From FEN-987 sp049521055 (GTDB taxonomy: Archaea > Thermoproteota > Bathyarchaeia > 40CM-2-53-6), in NCBI GenBank assembly GCA_049521055.1, contig JBEKPE010000001.1, positions 1 through 64,000 of the forward strand: a DNA stretch of 64,000 nt, in the 5' to 3' direction. Under the pieces are notes generated by a model that saw nothing but the letters and a program-made list of their open reading frames with translations, ran no database searches and was not told the DNA's origin. This document shows, piece by piece, positions 8,625 through 17,191 of this stretch; the first letter of the stretch is position 1, and the number at the start of each line of letters is the position of its first letter. The translations under genes and the position numbers were made by a program.

Positions 8625-8993
8625 GACCAGTTTCTTGCCGTCCCAACTGAACCCCAACTCCTTCAGTTCCTGGAAGAACCAGTTGAGGTTTTCCTTGGGT
8701 TCATGAAACTTGTTGAGAACTTGGCCTATGACGTAGTCTAGGAATGAGGCGAAGAGTTCCCTTTTCTCTTTGTAGAGTCGATCGAGGAATATGGATAGGC
8801 GATCGAGTTCGTAGTCACCGGTGACAACCTCACTGTACACTTTATTCCATTGGTCTTCCAGGTTGAATTGGCGAACTGTTTCCCGCATGTAAGGGAAAAG
8901 GTCGGTGAAGTATTCCCTAAGCATTCCTTGCGATCGAAATACCGCCTGGACCAGACGCCTAATCCTCATGTCAACTTCCGGAATACCACTCAA
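8610..8993 (-). CDS. Hypothetical protein, mostly helical
   Basis: A 127-residue soluble protein that I do not recognise. It is rich in charged and aromatic residues (EYFTDLFPYMRETVRQF, LNWFFQELKELGFSWDG), probably all-helical, with no membrane segment and no Cys pairs. It may form a transcription unit with the NUDIX-eIF2B gene, which lies 50 nt upstream on the same strand. Its last 15 nt overlap the end of the MFS gene. Confidence 0.65.
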   Translation of the reverse strand: MSGIPEVDMRIRRLVQAVFRSQGMLREYFTDLFPYMRETVRQFNLEDQWNKVYSEVVTGDYELDRLSIFLDRLYKEKRELFASFLDYVIGQVLNKFHEPKENLNWFFQELKELGFSWDGKKLVSRQA

Positions 8994-9044
8994 GGCTATC
9001 GTACCTGTCCGTTTTACAGGCCAAGGTAGTTATTATGTGGTGGG

Positions 9045-10340
9045 CTAGGAGTAGATTTCCTTCAACATATTCTTCACAACCGTCTCCACGCCGCGAGGTT
9101 CCGCTTGGCCACTCTCTGTAACGTAATTCAACACAAATTCTGCCGGAGTCAAGTCAAAGAGGCCTTGCGGGATTGTGGGACGTTCTCCTAGGAAATCTTG
9201 TGTACTGAATTTTGCTGTTTCGCAGCTGCTAAAGAATGGTATGCCATTTCTCTTCGCCGCGACCGCAATGTTCCTCGTCCCGATCTTGTGGATTAGAGAG
9301 CCATCCTTGAGCACGCCATCCGCCCCAACCAAAACAACGTTAACGTGTGAGATGATTGAGTCTACGACCGAGTCCGGTATGAGCCTCACGGGAATCTCGA
9401 GGGCTATCAAGTCCTTTGCGAGCTGTTTGCCTTCCATTCCGGGATAGGATTCGGTGGCGAAAACCTGGAACCCCTTTCCGCTCTTGAAGCCTAACTCCAG
9501 CGATCTTAGCACAGTACTGCTGTAACTATGGGTCAGCACCACGCCATCCTGAGGGAGAATATGAGCTGTATTTCGGGACGCATCCTCAGAAGCCGCTCCT
9601 GCTGCCTCCACAATCCGCTGACCTAGGTCTTTGACGCGGGTCTTGAGTTCATCTACCGAGACAACCCTTGCCCTCTCTTGATCAATGACCTGTAGTAGAT
9701 TTCCAGTGAGGTTCCACACATTGGCCATCGCTGGCTGGGTTCTTCGCAGTCTCAGGAAGACCAGTAAGAGATGATAGAACAGCGCGTCTGTATCTTTCGC
9801 GTCTGAGACCTGTGCGGTCGTTGACAGCAAGTCTAGAGCTTCGCGGCCGAGAAAGTTTGCTCCATGAACTATGTCACGGGACACCTCTCCTACTCCACGT
9901 AAAACTCCTGTGAGTGATTCGGGACTTGTTTGGAAATCGTAGCGGACGCGATCGAAGGCCTCCCTCAGTTTCGGAACAGTTTCGTAGGACGCTAGCTGTT
10001 TTGGTTCGATCCACCGGTATTCGCTGTTCTCCCAGTCAAGTTGGATGGTGCTGGATTTTGCTTCGAATAGGAAAGGATGGATCACCCAGACGGTGTCGGT
10101 TCCCTCGTCAAAGGCTCGGAGGACTTCCCCCTCCCTGAGCAGATTGATCTGATTGGTGGAGAGGCCAACCTCCTCCCGTATCTCAGTCGTAGCACGTGTT
10201 AGGGGTTGCTCGTCTCCTTCCAGATAACCACTAACAGCTGACCATTGCCCTCTATGTGTTCCAACCTTCTGGCTACGGCGTAGAAGGAGAATTCTCTGGC
10301 CGTTTCTTAGAAAAGAGGTGACGACTTCCCTGTAATTCAA
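9045..10340 (-). CDS. NUDIX hydrolase fused to an eIF-2B alpha/beta/delta-like domain
   Basis: A two-domain protein of 431 residues. Residues 1-140 are a NUDIX fold with the box GYLEGDEQPLTRATTEIREE, close to G-x5-E-x7-REUXEExGU except that the usual Arg is Thr. From about 160 the rest matches the eIF-2B/ribose-1,5-bisphosphate isomerase-like family, with HSYSSTVLRSL, VFATESYPGMEG and VLVGADGVLKDG motifs. Archaeal relatives of the second domain isomerise ribose-1,5-bisphosphate or methylthioribose-1-phosphate. The NUDIX part could hydrolyse a nucleotide or sugar-nucleotide feeding it. The fusion is known in some archaea, but the exact substrate is not established. Confidence 0.82.
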   Translation of the reverse strand: MNYREVVTSFLRNGQRILLLRRSQKVGTHRGQWSAVSGYLEGDEQPLTRATTEIREEVGLSTNQINLLREGEVLRAFDEGTDTVWVIHPFLFEAKSSTIQLDWENSEYRWIEPKQLASYETVPKLREAFDRVRYDFQTSPESLTGVLRGVGEVSRDIVHGANFLGREALDLLSTTAQVSDAKDTDALFYHLLLVFLRLRRTQPAMANVWNLTGNLLQVIDQERARVVSVDELKTRVKDLGQRIVEAAGAASEDASRNTAHILPQDGVVLTHSYSSTVLRSLELGFKSGKGFQVFATESYPGMEGKQLAKDLIALEIPVRLIPDSVVDSIISHVNVVLVGADGVLKDGSLIHKIGTRNIAVAAKRNGIPFFSSCETAKFSTQDFLGERPTIPQGLFDLTPAEFVLNYVTESGQAEPRGVETVVKNMLKEIYS

Positions 10341-10370
10341 CGAGCTACACGATGGCTTCCGATTGGATAG

Positions 10371-11735
10371 TTATTTTCTGAGCGGATCGATTTCTGGCTT
10401 GACCGTTTTCAGTCGGTCCCAGAGTTTTGCAGCAGCAGCCTGCGATATAGATTGGGCCTTCTCTTCGTCGAAGGTAACTAGCTTGCTATTCTTGACTACT
10501 GGTTTTCCGTCGACGAGGACTGTTTCCACGTCGTCTCCGTCCACTGTATTGATTAAATGTCCGACGACGCTGCTCGCGTTGAGTGGTGTGGGGAGGACGC
10601 TTGGTTTGATTAGGATTATGTCAGCCTTCTTCCCAGGCTCAATTGAGCCAACCTCTTTTCCCATCCCGTAAAGCCCCGCCCCATTCACCGTCGCCATTTC
10701 GAGAATTGTGTATGGGTCGATCGCGTTAGGATTCTTGTGGTACACTCGGTGTAGCAGGAAGGCTGCTCGCATGTTCTCGAACATGTCGAAAATGTAACCA
10801 TCGTTCCCCAGCCCCACCCTGACGTTTCGCTTAAGCATTTGAAGAAGGGGTGCAACGCCGACGGCGTTTAGCATGTTACTCATGGGATTATGTGCGACTC
10901 CAGTGTCGGTTTCCTTCAGAATGTCGATCTCCTTTTCATCGAGATTGACACAATGTGCAAGAACAACATCAGGACCTAGCAATCCCACGTCGCGGAGACG
11001 CTCCACTGTTCGTTTGCCGTAATTCTCCAGATTATGATGCAAATCCACTAACCCCTCTGACGCGTGAATCGTAATCGGAACATGGTACTTTTGGGCCAGC
11101 TGCTTGACGCGACGTATGAGCCCGTCGGAGACTGTGAATGAGGCATGGATACTGAAGAGTGGCCTTGCTTTGCTCTCAGGTTTCACCTTCTCCGCGAACC
11201 GAACGTTCTCCTGAACCCCACTAGCGCCTTCCTCTGCCGAGTGGCGTTCGGTTGCTTCGAAAGCAATGAACCCCCTAATCCCAACCTGTTCAACTGCCTT
11301 GGCTATGTGATCGAGGACTCCGGTGATGGAGTTAGGGCCAGAGTACGTGTCGGCGAAGGTGGTTACGCCTGATTTCGCGAACTCCAGACAAGCGACGAGA
11401 GCGCTAGCGTAAGCGTCTTCAAAATTCATCGCCTCGTCAACAGGCCACCAGACACGCTGAAGGATTTGAGTGAAATCGGAGGGAGGATCTATGCTCAGGG
11501 AAGCTCCCCGTAGCAACATGCCGTAAAGGTGCGAGTGGCTGCAAACTATCCCCGGCATAACGATTCGCCCTGTGGCGTCGATAACCTCGGCCCGGCCGTG
11601 TTTCTTCTCTAGGTTTGCAGTTTTATCGATTTCAACGACTCGACCTGCTTCAACGGCTACGGCGTGGTCTTCTAGGATTCGGCGTTTCGCGTCCATCGTG
11701 ACTAGAACGCCATTCTTTATGAGGAGATCAGTCAA
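10371..11735 (-). CDS. SsnA/ATZ-TRZ-like amidohydrolase
   Basis: A 454-residue metal-dependent amidohydrolase. It has an N-terminal beta segment, then PGIVCSHSHLYGMLLRG (metal-binding HxH), TIHASEG, LAHCVNL and a GNDGYIFDMFENMRAA motif carrying the catalytic Asp, and it ends with the usual composite beta domain (SIEPGKKADIILI). This order matches the SsnA/chlorohydrolase-deaminase branch acting on purine- or pyrimidine-like rings. With the adenine, adenosine and allantoinase-like genes further on, a nucleobase deaminase role is plausible. S-adenosylhomocysteine/methylthioadenosine deaminase is an alternative. Confidence 0.82.
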   Translation of the reverse strand: MTDLLIKNGVLVTMDAKRRILEDHAVAVEAGRVVEIDKTANLEKKHGRAEVIDATGRIVMPGIVCSHSHLYGMLLRGASLSIDPPSDFTQILQRVWWPVDEAMNFEDAYASALVACLEFAKSGVTTFADTYSGPNSITGVLDHIAKAVEQVGIRGFIAFEATERHSAEEGASGVQENVRFAEKVKPESKARPLFSIHASFTVSDGLIRRVKQLAQKYHVPITIHASEGLVDLHHNLENYGKRTVERLRDVGLLGPDVVLAHCVNLDEKEIDILKETDTGVAHNPMSNMLNAVGVAPLLQMLKRNVRVGLGNDGYIFDMFENMRAAFLLHRVYHKNPNAIDPYTILEMATVNGAGLYGMGKEVGSIEPGKKADIILIKPSVLPTPLNASSVVGHLINTVDGDDVETVLVDGKPVVKNSKLVTFDEEKAQSISQAAAAKLWDRLKTVKPEIDPLRK

Positions 11736-11933
11736 AACTGAAACCAGTTCATGGTGTGGGCTATCCGATAAAATAGGTTAACAACTCGTTTTTGTACGAT
11801 AAGCTAACCTTCTTACCCTCCCAACCAAACTCGAATAGTCTGGCCATACAGAAAAGACTGACGTCTCAATCTGGATTAGTCACACCAAGTCAAACCGTTA
11901 CTATTTCGCTTGCCGATTCTCAAAAGCACTTTG

Positions 11934-12560
11934 AAATGATCTCTGCTGACATCTATCCCGACAAGACCCATTACCACTCAGCCCTGACTTGTGCGACTGT
12001 TTCTAGATGAGTGTCAGGGATAGTATGTAACCGCCCGATATTCTAGCTCGGCCACGTCAAAGCAGTCAGAATTGACTTTACCGAACGATTTTGAAGTGAA
12101 AGGGATAGGAACCGTAGACAAAGTCGAGATGTTAGATGGTATTCATACTGGTAAAGACTTCGAATCGATCTATAGTGAGGATGCAATAATAGGTCGGAAA
12201 ACAGAGGGTAATAATCAAACGAAACTAGACAACTCCACTACTACTAAAAGCCGACGTATTCCACATACAGAAGTAGACTCCAATGAACAAAAATAGTAGA
12301 CAATCAACCGAGATAGGTAACGCTCTCGTAGACGACTTCCGATATGCTGACAGTGACTTTGGCTCCTTTATTGGCGCTATGGCCGAAGTCACGAGAAGCA
12401 CCGAGCAAGCCATCGGCCATACACTGAGAAAGAAGATATCCGTTCGCCGAAGACAAGTAGAACCCACATTAACCTAGACTCAACCCTGACGAGTGACAGC
12501 GAACGGATAATTGGTACGGAAGATGACAGGAATGAGCAAAAGTGAACAACCACGGAAGAC
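11934..12560 (+). repeat. Degenerate repeat array, copy A (with conserved stem)
   Basis: This gene-poor stretch is a diverged copy of 15451-16480. The 55 nt at 11934-11988 are identical to 15451-15505, and similarity continues past GGCCACGTCAAAGCAGTC. It contains a stem of 11 bp, TATCCGTTCGC (12437-12447) pairing with GCGAACGGATA (12499-12509), around a 51-nt interior. It then has GTACGGAAGATGACAGGAAT, which is found again after each stem in copy B. Short open frames in the copies are partly alike but broken by frameshifts, so the ancestral unit may have been coding. The rest of 11781-12623 shows no recognisable gene. Confidence 0.7.
12283..12477 (+). CDS. Small hypothetical protein within repeat copy A
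   Basis: A 64-residue open frame starting MNKNSRQSTEIGNALVDD. Its middle contains IGAMAEVTRSTEQAIGHTL and its end VRRRQVEPTLT. The same protein is recognisable in repeat copy B near 16204-16386, but there it needs one frameshift. This suggests real coding ancestry with copy A the more intact one. No known domain is recognised. The conserved 11-bp stem overlaps its 3' end. Confidence 0.3.
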   Translation: MNKNSRQSTEIGNALVDDFRYADSDFGSFIGAMAEVTRSTEQAIGHTLRKKISVRRRQVEPTLT

Positions 12561-12623
12561 ACAGCTTGGATGTGAGCGCGACCTAAACTTACTGAAACGA
12601 CTGATGAAGTTTGAGCAGGAACC

Positions 12624-13859
12624 TTAGTTGTGAAAAGCGAGGTTGTCACTCACCAACACCTTCAGATTGCGTTGCTTATCTACAATCCATACTGAGAAGC
12701 GCTTGAAACCGTGAGCCGCAAGCTCGTCGGCTGATATCGTTACGAACCAGTTGGCTTCACCGCTCTGGTTAGTTGTGAAAGATGTTTGAGGATTGCCTTC
12801 GCTCCTCCCTTCACTTGAGTCTCCGATATTGTATGAAGACTCGATTTCGACTTGATACGGACATGCGGGCGTGAGCTTAGACATTCTACCTGTTAGCGAG
12901 ATTCCCTTGCCGCGATGACCTATGTGTAGGGTTGAAGCTGTGTCTGAGCCTTGAGGCGCAAACGATATGACCGAAGGGCGAAGATAGTCGGTGCGATGCC
13001 AATTTGAGTCAAATTCGGCGAAGGTGACGCCATTCTCATCTATCTCCTTAGCAAGAATCCCTTCCCATGATTCACGATAGATGATGAACCTGTGTCTCTT
13101 GCCTACGAATCCATCCGCAAGTATCTGAACATCAACAATTAATGGGGGTGCTGCGGCGCCGATCTGCCGTGCCATGTGTCGCACATCTGTTGTCGGCATG
13201 TAGAGGTATTCTTTTCCGTCCTTTTGATGAGCATACCAAAGCGTGAAATATTTCTCGTCGTCACGATGAATCGTAACTTTTTCTTTGGCGTTGGCGGGTG
13301 GTTGACGGCGGATTCCTTCCCAGAGCATGTGGTCAACTCCGTTACCGTCAACGATGAGTTTGACCTCACAATTGGTTAAATCGCCGTTTGTCGCTTTCAT
13401 ATACATCTGTTGCGACCGGATAAATCCAGATTTTGGAACTATTTCGGCCAAAATTCTTGAACGTTCAGGTTCAGGGATATTCTCGATTCCAATCGGAGGT
13501 TCAAGTCTGAATTGTGCGCGTAGAGATACCGCGCTTGTCTGAATTGTCGCCTCATGTGTCACATTTTGGACTGGGGTCTGCCCCTTCTCGCGTTCTAAAC
13601 GAATTAAAGTCAGAATCTTTGTTTGCTGTTCCAAGATTTCCTCCAAAGATTCATGTAAGTCATTTTTGACAGGCCAAAGTAGGTAGAAAATTCCCAGAAC
13701 CCCACTGAGGAATATTCCGACGCAAAAGGCAATTCCTAGGGTCTCAATTTCTCCAACGGAAAGGTGGGTTATGTGGGGAAGTAGGTTATAGAACGTATAG
13801 CCAGGGAAACCCCAAATTGCGATCATGAAGAGGACGAGAGCCTCGTCTCTACCTCTCAA
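12624..13859 (-). CDS. Hypothetical membrane-anchored protein
   Basis: A 411-residue protein not recognised. Two hydrophobic helices (about 8-28 and 40-62) precede a short helical, probably coiled-coil segment (ESLEEILEQQTKILTLIRLE). The remainder is soluble and beta-rich without obvious motifs, ending WIVDKQRNLKVLVSDNLAF. The topology suggests a membrane-anchored sensor or surface protein whose soluble part lies on one side of the membrane. It lies between the two repeat arrays, and no operon partner is present. Confidence 0.6.
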   Translation of the reverse strand: MRGRDEALVLFMIAIWGFPGYTFYNLLPHITHLSVGEIETLGIAFCVGIFLSGVLGIFYLLWPVKNDLHESLEEILEQQTKILTLIRLEREKGQTPVQNVTHEATIQTSAVSLRAQFRLEPPIGIENIPEPERSRILAEIVPKSGFIRSQQMYMKATNGDLTNCEVKLIVDGNGVDHMLWEGIRRQPPANAKEKVTIHRDDEKYFTLWYAHQKDGKEYLYMPTTDVRHMARQIGAAAPPLIVDVQILADGFVGKRHRFIIYRESWEGILAKEIDENGVTFAEFDSNWHRTDYLRPSVISFAPQGSDTASTLHIGHRGKGISLTGRMSKLTPACPYQVEIESSYNIGDSSEGRSEGNPQTSFTTNQSGEANWFVTISADELAAHGFKRFSVWIVDKQRNLKVLVSDNLAFHN

Positions 13860-14017
13860 TTCCCATCACTTTCTGCATATGAGCCACCCTGCCCAAGCAG
13901 GATGAAATATACAGCGAATGAATAAAGAGGCAGCCCTCAGTCGCCCCACCTCGCTCTGCCAAAACCTGCAAAAACCTGTCCCGCAGGCTTGACAGAGCCG
14001 GCCATACGGTGCAATCG

Positions 14018-14085
14018 AGAAAAAAAATTTCTTGACCTGCACCAACCCCCGGACTAAGTAGTTTCGTCGCACTCTCAGCCTCAGC
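14018..14085 (+). repeat. Direct repeat of about 65 bp, copy 1
   Basis: The stretch from GAGAAAAAAAATTTCTTGAC through CCCCCGGACTAAGTAGTTTC is nearly identical to 16484-16552. The two copies flank the secreted propeller gene and repeat array B. Each copy is followed by a plus-strand gene or small open frame, so it may be a duplicated upstream region or an end of a duplicated segment. It lies in the 260-base gap between the divergent genes at 13859 and 14206, which holds no other feature. Confidence 0.65.
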
Positions 14086-14205
14086 ATATCATGCATTCTA
14101 TGGGGGAATAATCATGCTGTGAGTTTCCAAATTGGCAAAATATTGTGCCACATGGGGATTATGGTTTATTCCCTAAGGAATGTTTACTTTCTTGAAGCGA
14201 AAAAT

Positions 14206-15357
14206 ATGAAAAAAGTTAAGACTGCATCAGCTAGACACTGTGCGGATGATCTTATGAGCTTCAGGGTAGCCGCACTGATCCTAATCGTTGCTTTTCTCAT
14301 GCCGCTACCTGTTATGGGGCAGGCGATTTCTGTGCGGGGTCAGCTCGTACTGGATGTAGGACAGCAGACTTGGGAGGCGCAGCTTGTTTTCAGACCCATC
14401 GTCATTTACAATGGTTCTTCGTTCATCATGTGGTATAGCGGGGAGGATGGCAGCTCTCTTGGTATTGATAATATCGGTGTCGCCACTTCGATCGATGGTG
14501 TTCACTGGACCCGGTACTCTGGAAATCCTGTTCTAAGGTTAGGTTCGTCGGGCACCTGGGATTCCTGCTCGGTGCTCGATCCTTGGGTCATAAGTGAAGG
14601 GGGTGGATACAAAATGTGGTTCGTCGGACAGAAATGCGCTCAAGCGAGTTTAAGTTCAGAAGCGATAGGCTACGCTACATCTCCCGACGGGATAAACTGG
14701 ACCAAGTACACGGGAGGAGCGCATGGGAATCCTATATTGACACCCGGGGCAAGTGGGTCTTTCGACGATGAATACGTCGGCCTTCCCGTCGTGATCTCAA
14801 CAGCTTCAGGGTACACAATGTACTACAGAGGTGTTTCTTCATCAGGCGATCTTACTCAAACGGGAACTGCCACATCAACTGACGGAATCCATTGGACAAA
14901 GAATGGTATGGTGTCGATTCCGAAATCGCAATGGGATTCAGCCTACAATCATATTTCTGGCATTATCAAGGTCGGCGGAACGTTCGTCGCAAGCTATTAT
15001 GGATATTCATCAGGAACGGGCCCTAGTTCCTATGACCAAATAGGTTTTGCGAACTCGACGGACGGAACAACATGGACTCCGTACATTGGAAATCCAGCGG
15101 TCACTTACGGAGCTGGCCAATGGGACGCTGGCGGAGTTTGGTATCCTTTCATCTTGCCGGTTGGGTCCAACTATTACGTGTACTATACAGCTGATAACAA
15201 CCTGACGGGTTCGAGTGATCATTATGGGATTGGCTTGGCAATTTTGCCAGCATCGCAATATGCACTCCCTGAGTATTCGTCTTTACAATTCATGACGATT
15301 ACAGCAACCTTCACACCGATTCTATTCATGATTCTCAGAAAGCGCCAATCAAACTGA
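14206..15357 (+). CDS. Secreted five-bladed beta-propeller (glycosidase-like) with C-terminal membrane tail
   Basis: From the ATG at 14206 the protein has a signal-like helix (VAALILIVAFLMPLPVMG), then repeated blades with recurring SIDGVHWTRYSGNPVL, SPDGINWTKYTGG and STDGTTWTPYIGNPAV motifs. These are typical of GH32/GH43/GH130-like propellers. It ends ALPEYSSLQFMTITATFT, a hydrophobic stretch and RKRQSN, which looks like a PEF-type C-terminal anchoring signal. A surface-displayed, possibly carbohydrate-binding role is inferred. The open frame extends to 14119, but the TATA-like TGTTTACTTT about 20 nt before 14206 supports the shorter, leaderless start. Confidence 0.7.
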   Translation: MKKVKTASARHCADDLMSFRVAALILIVAFLMPLPVMGQAISVRGQLVLDVGQQTWEAQLVFRPIVIYNGSSFIMWYSGEDGSSLGIDNIGVATSIDGVHWTRYSGNPVLRLGSSGTWDSCSVLDPWVISEGGGYKMWFVGQKCAQASLSSEAIGYATSPDGINWTKYTGGAHGNPILTPGASGSFDDEYVGLPVVISTASGYTMYYRGVSSSGDLTQTGTATSTDGIHWTKNGMVSIPKSQWDSAYNHISGIIKVGGTFVASYYGYSSGTGPSSYDQIGFANSTDGTTWTPYIGNPAVTYGAGQWDAGGVWYPFILPVGSNYYVYYTADNNLTGSSDHYGIGLAILPASQYALPEYSSLQFMTITATFTPILFMILRKRQSN

Positions 15358-15412
15358 TGAGGAAAAAGCCAAAGCGATCTAATGACACTCTAAGGTAACG
15401 TCAAGTTAGCGA

Positions 15413-15440
15413 CGCCCGTCTGTCGAAGAGTCAACGGGCG
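15413..15440 (+). terminator. GC-rich hairpin after the propeller gene
   Basis: CGCCCGT (15413-15419) pairs with ACGGGCG (15434-15440) around a 14-nt loop, 55 nt after the stop. No T-run follows, so it may be an mRNA end or processing structure, or the boundary of repeat array B, which begins 11 nt later. Confidence 0.35.
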
Positions 15441-15450
15441 GCGCACTATC

Positions 15451-16480
15451 AAATGATCTCTGCTGACATCTATCCCGACAAGACCCATTACCACTCAGCC
15501 CTGACGAGCGCTACTGTCTATAGAGAAGCGTCAGGGATAGTATGCAACCGCTCGATTTTCTTGCTCGGCCACGTCAAAGCAGTCAGAAACAACTTCACCA
15601 GTCGATTCTGTGACTAAAGCAGATAGAACCTTAGACGAAAACGAGATGCCAGAGTCTAAAAACAAACTAGACTAGACTTACTCCACACTGACGACCAGGA
15701 ACATAATTTAGAAGTGGTAAAGACTTCGAATCTGTATATACTGTAAAAAACGATAATTCGTTCGCCGAAACTAGTATAAAACAGACGACACTGGAAAAAA
15801 CCCACAACAACTCTGGCGAACGAGTATTAGGTACGGAAGATGACAAGGATGAACAAAAATAGACAACCGGAATTCATTGGGAACGCTCTCGTAGACGCTG
15901 ACATCTGAAGCGCAAGATTTCATTTCACGGAGAAATCTGAAAAAGAAGGCGCATTGATAACTAAATCGAAAAGCGTTACGGTTTCACTGGCCGATTGTCA
16001 AAAGGACGTGGAATCAGTCGTCCCTGACTATCGGCCCGAACAGTCTCGATTATACTCAGCTCTAACGGGAGCCGATCTGTCTTTAGACGAAGCGCAGGGC
16101 CGATACTTGGATCGACTGTTTTCAGTGTCGGTTAGTGGCAAAGAGTCGGAAAAGGTGACGCATTTGGATTCCGTTACGGATGCGCCACAAACCACATTGA
16201 GGGACTCGCCATGACACGTAGAGAGATCGGGAACGCTCTCGTAAACGATTCCGGATATGCTGATAGTGACTTGGATCCTTTATGGACGGTATGGCCGAAG
16301 TCACGAGAAGCGTCGAGCAAGCAATCGGCCATGCACTGAGAAACAAGATATTCGTTCGCCAAAGACAAGTAGAACCCACATTAACCTAGACTCAACCCTG
16401 ACGAGTGACAGCGAACGGATAATTGATACGGAAGATGACAGGAATGAACAAAAGTGAACAACCAATCGGCCATACCCCTT
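15451..16480 (+). repeat. Degenerate repeat array, copy B (two stems)
   Basis: A diverged partner of array A. It contains two further copies of the stem: CGTTCGCC (15759-15766) with GGCGAACG (15815-15822), and TATTCGTTCGC (16349-16359) with GCGAACGGATA (16411-16421). After each stem comes a TACGGAAGATGACA-type motif, then AACAAAA and GAACGCTCTCGTA. A partial open frame at 15954-16214 (SVTVSLADCQKDVESVVPDY) is alike to the broken frame in copy A at 11792-12010 (TVTISLADSQKHFEMISADI). About 1.2 kb here holds no intact recognised gene. Confidence 0.7.
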
Positions 16481-16483
16481 ACC

Positions 16484-16552
16484 GAGAAAAAAAATTCTTG
16501 ACCTGCACCAACCCCCGGACTAAGTAGTTTCGTCGAACTCTCAGCCTCTGGA
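16484..16552 (+). repeat. Direct repeat of about 65 bp, copy 2
   Basis: This is the partner of 14018-14085, with GAGAAAAAAAATTCTTGACC and CCCCCGGACTAAGTAGTTTC. It is located right after repeat array B and about 60 nt before a small zinc-ribbon frame. Only a few positions differ from copy 1. Confidence 0.65.
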
Positions 16553-16608
16553 AATCGCGCGTTCTAACAATGATTAATCAAGTATCGGCATGTGACTAAC
16601 TGTGAACT

Positions 16609-16779
16609 ATGATGCAATGTCCATCATGTGGCATAGGATCGGCCTTCGAATGCTTTGAGCAAGTGCGAAAACAAGGGGAACCCGTAAGAGCGATGGACAC
16701 ATACATCTATCTTGGTGATGAATTGTGTGCTCGCGACTCTACGATCTGCGAAAGCCCACTGTACGAAATTTTATTGTAA
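16609..16779 (+). CDS. Small zinc-ribbon-like protein
   Basis: A 56-residue frame beginning MMQCPSCGIGSAFECFEQV and continuing with two further Cys (DELCARDSTICESPLY). The CPSC pair at the start with later Cys suggests a small metal-binding protein or a truncated zinc ribbon. It follows the duplicated 65-bp element. It is not recognised further, and it may be a remnant. Confidence 0.35.
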   Translation: MMQCPSCGIGSAFECFEQVRKQGEPVRAMDTYIYLGDELCARDSTICESPLYEILL

Positions 16780-16827
16780 GGTATTGTGTCGGATTGACTT
16801 TTTGTTGCTTGTCTTTCCACGCTTGTT

Positions 16828-16986
16828 GTGTACGCGGTTCATGGATGGACTTGGGATTCAAAATTTGCAGGAGGAAGAATTACGTTAACTCTGCCTGAAT
16901 TTGTAATTACTATAGTCCTACTCACACTGGTTGCTGGCATATGTATTGACGTGTGGAGAAGCCGGAAGCCAACCAAACGAAAGTAA
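16828..16986 (+). pseudogene. Remnant of a surface protein with PEF-like C-terminal anchor
   Basis: In the frame closed by TAA at 16984-16986 one reads AGGRITLTLPEFVITIVLLT, then LVAGICIDVW and RSRKPTKRK. This is a Leu-Pro-Glu-Phe motif, a hydrophobic helix and a basic tail. The arrangement matches the end of the propeller protein at 15357. The frame is open only from 16798, and the first candidate start is GTG at 16828, so it may be the last piece of an eroded secreted protein or a very small membrane protein. Confidence 0.35.
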
Positions 16987-17191
16987 ACAACCCCACCATC
17001 ACCGAACGGTAACAATCGTGATTTACCCCAATTTTCACCTAGGAGGTAACGTTACCAGAGAAAAGGTAACGTCAAGTCTTCATCGGACGACCCAAGTTTT
17101 TCTAACTGTCAAAACTCGTCGGATGCTCGACTCAATTATCACTGGGTCATGCCGAAAACTAGATAGCATAACTTCTACGACACCTAATCTT

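Noticed and set aside
13866..14096. Minus-strand frame reading through the 65-bp repeat
   Set aside because: No protein-like pattern; Cys/Arg/Trp-rich shadow of an A-tract and repeat.
11934..16480. CRISPR array
   Set aside because: Repeats are long, few, irregularly spaced and diverged; no regular spacers and no cas1.
16931..17191. N-terminal extension of the serine peptidase
   Set aside because: The His- and Thr-rich sequence overlaps the PEF-tail remnant and has no signal peptide; protease-like sequence begins after 17192.
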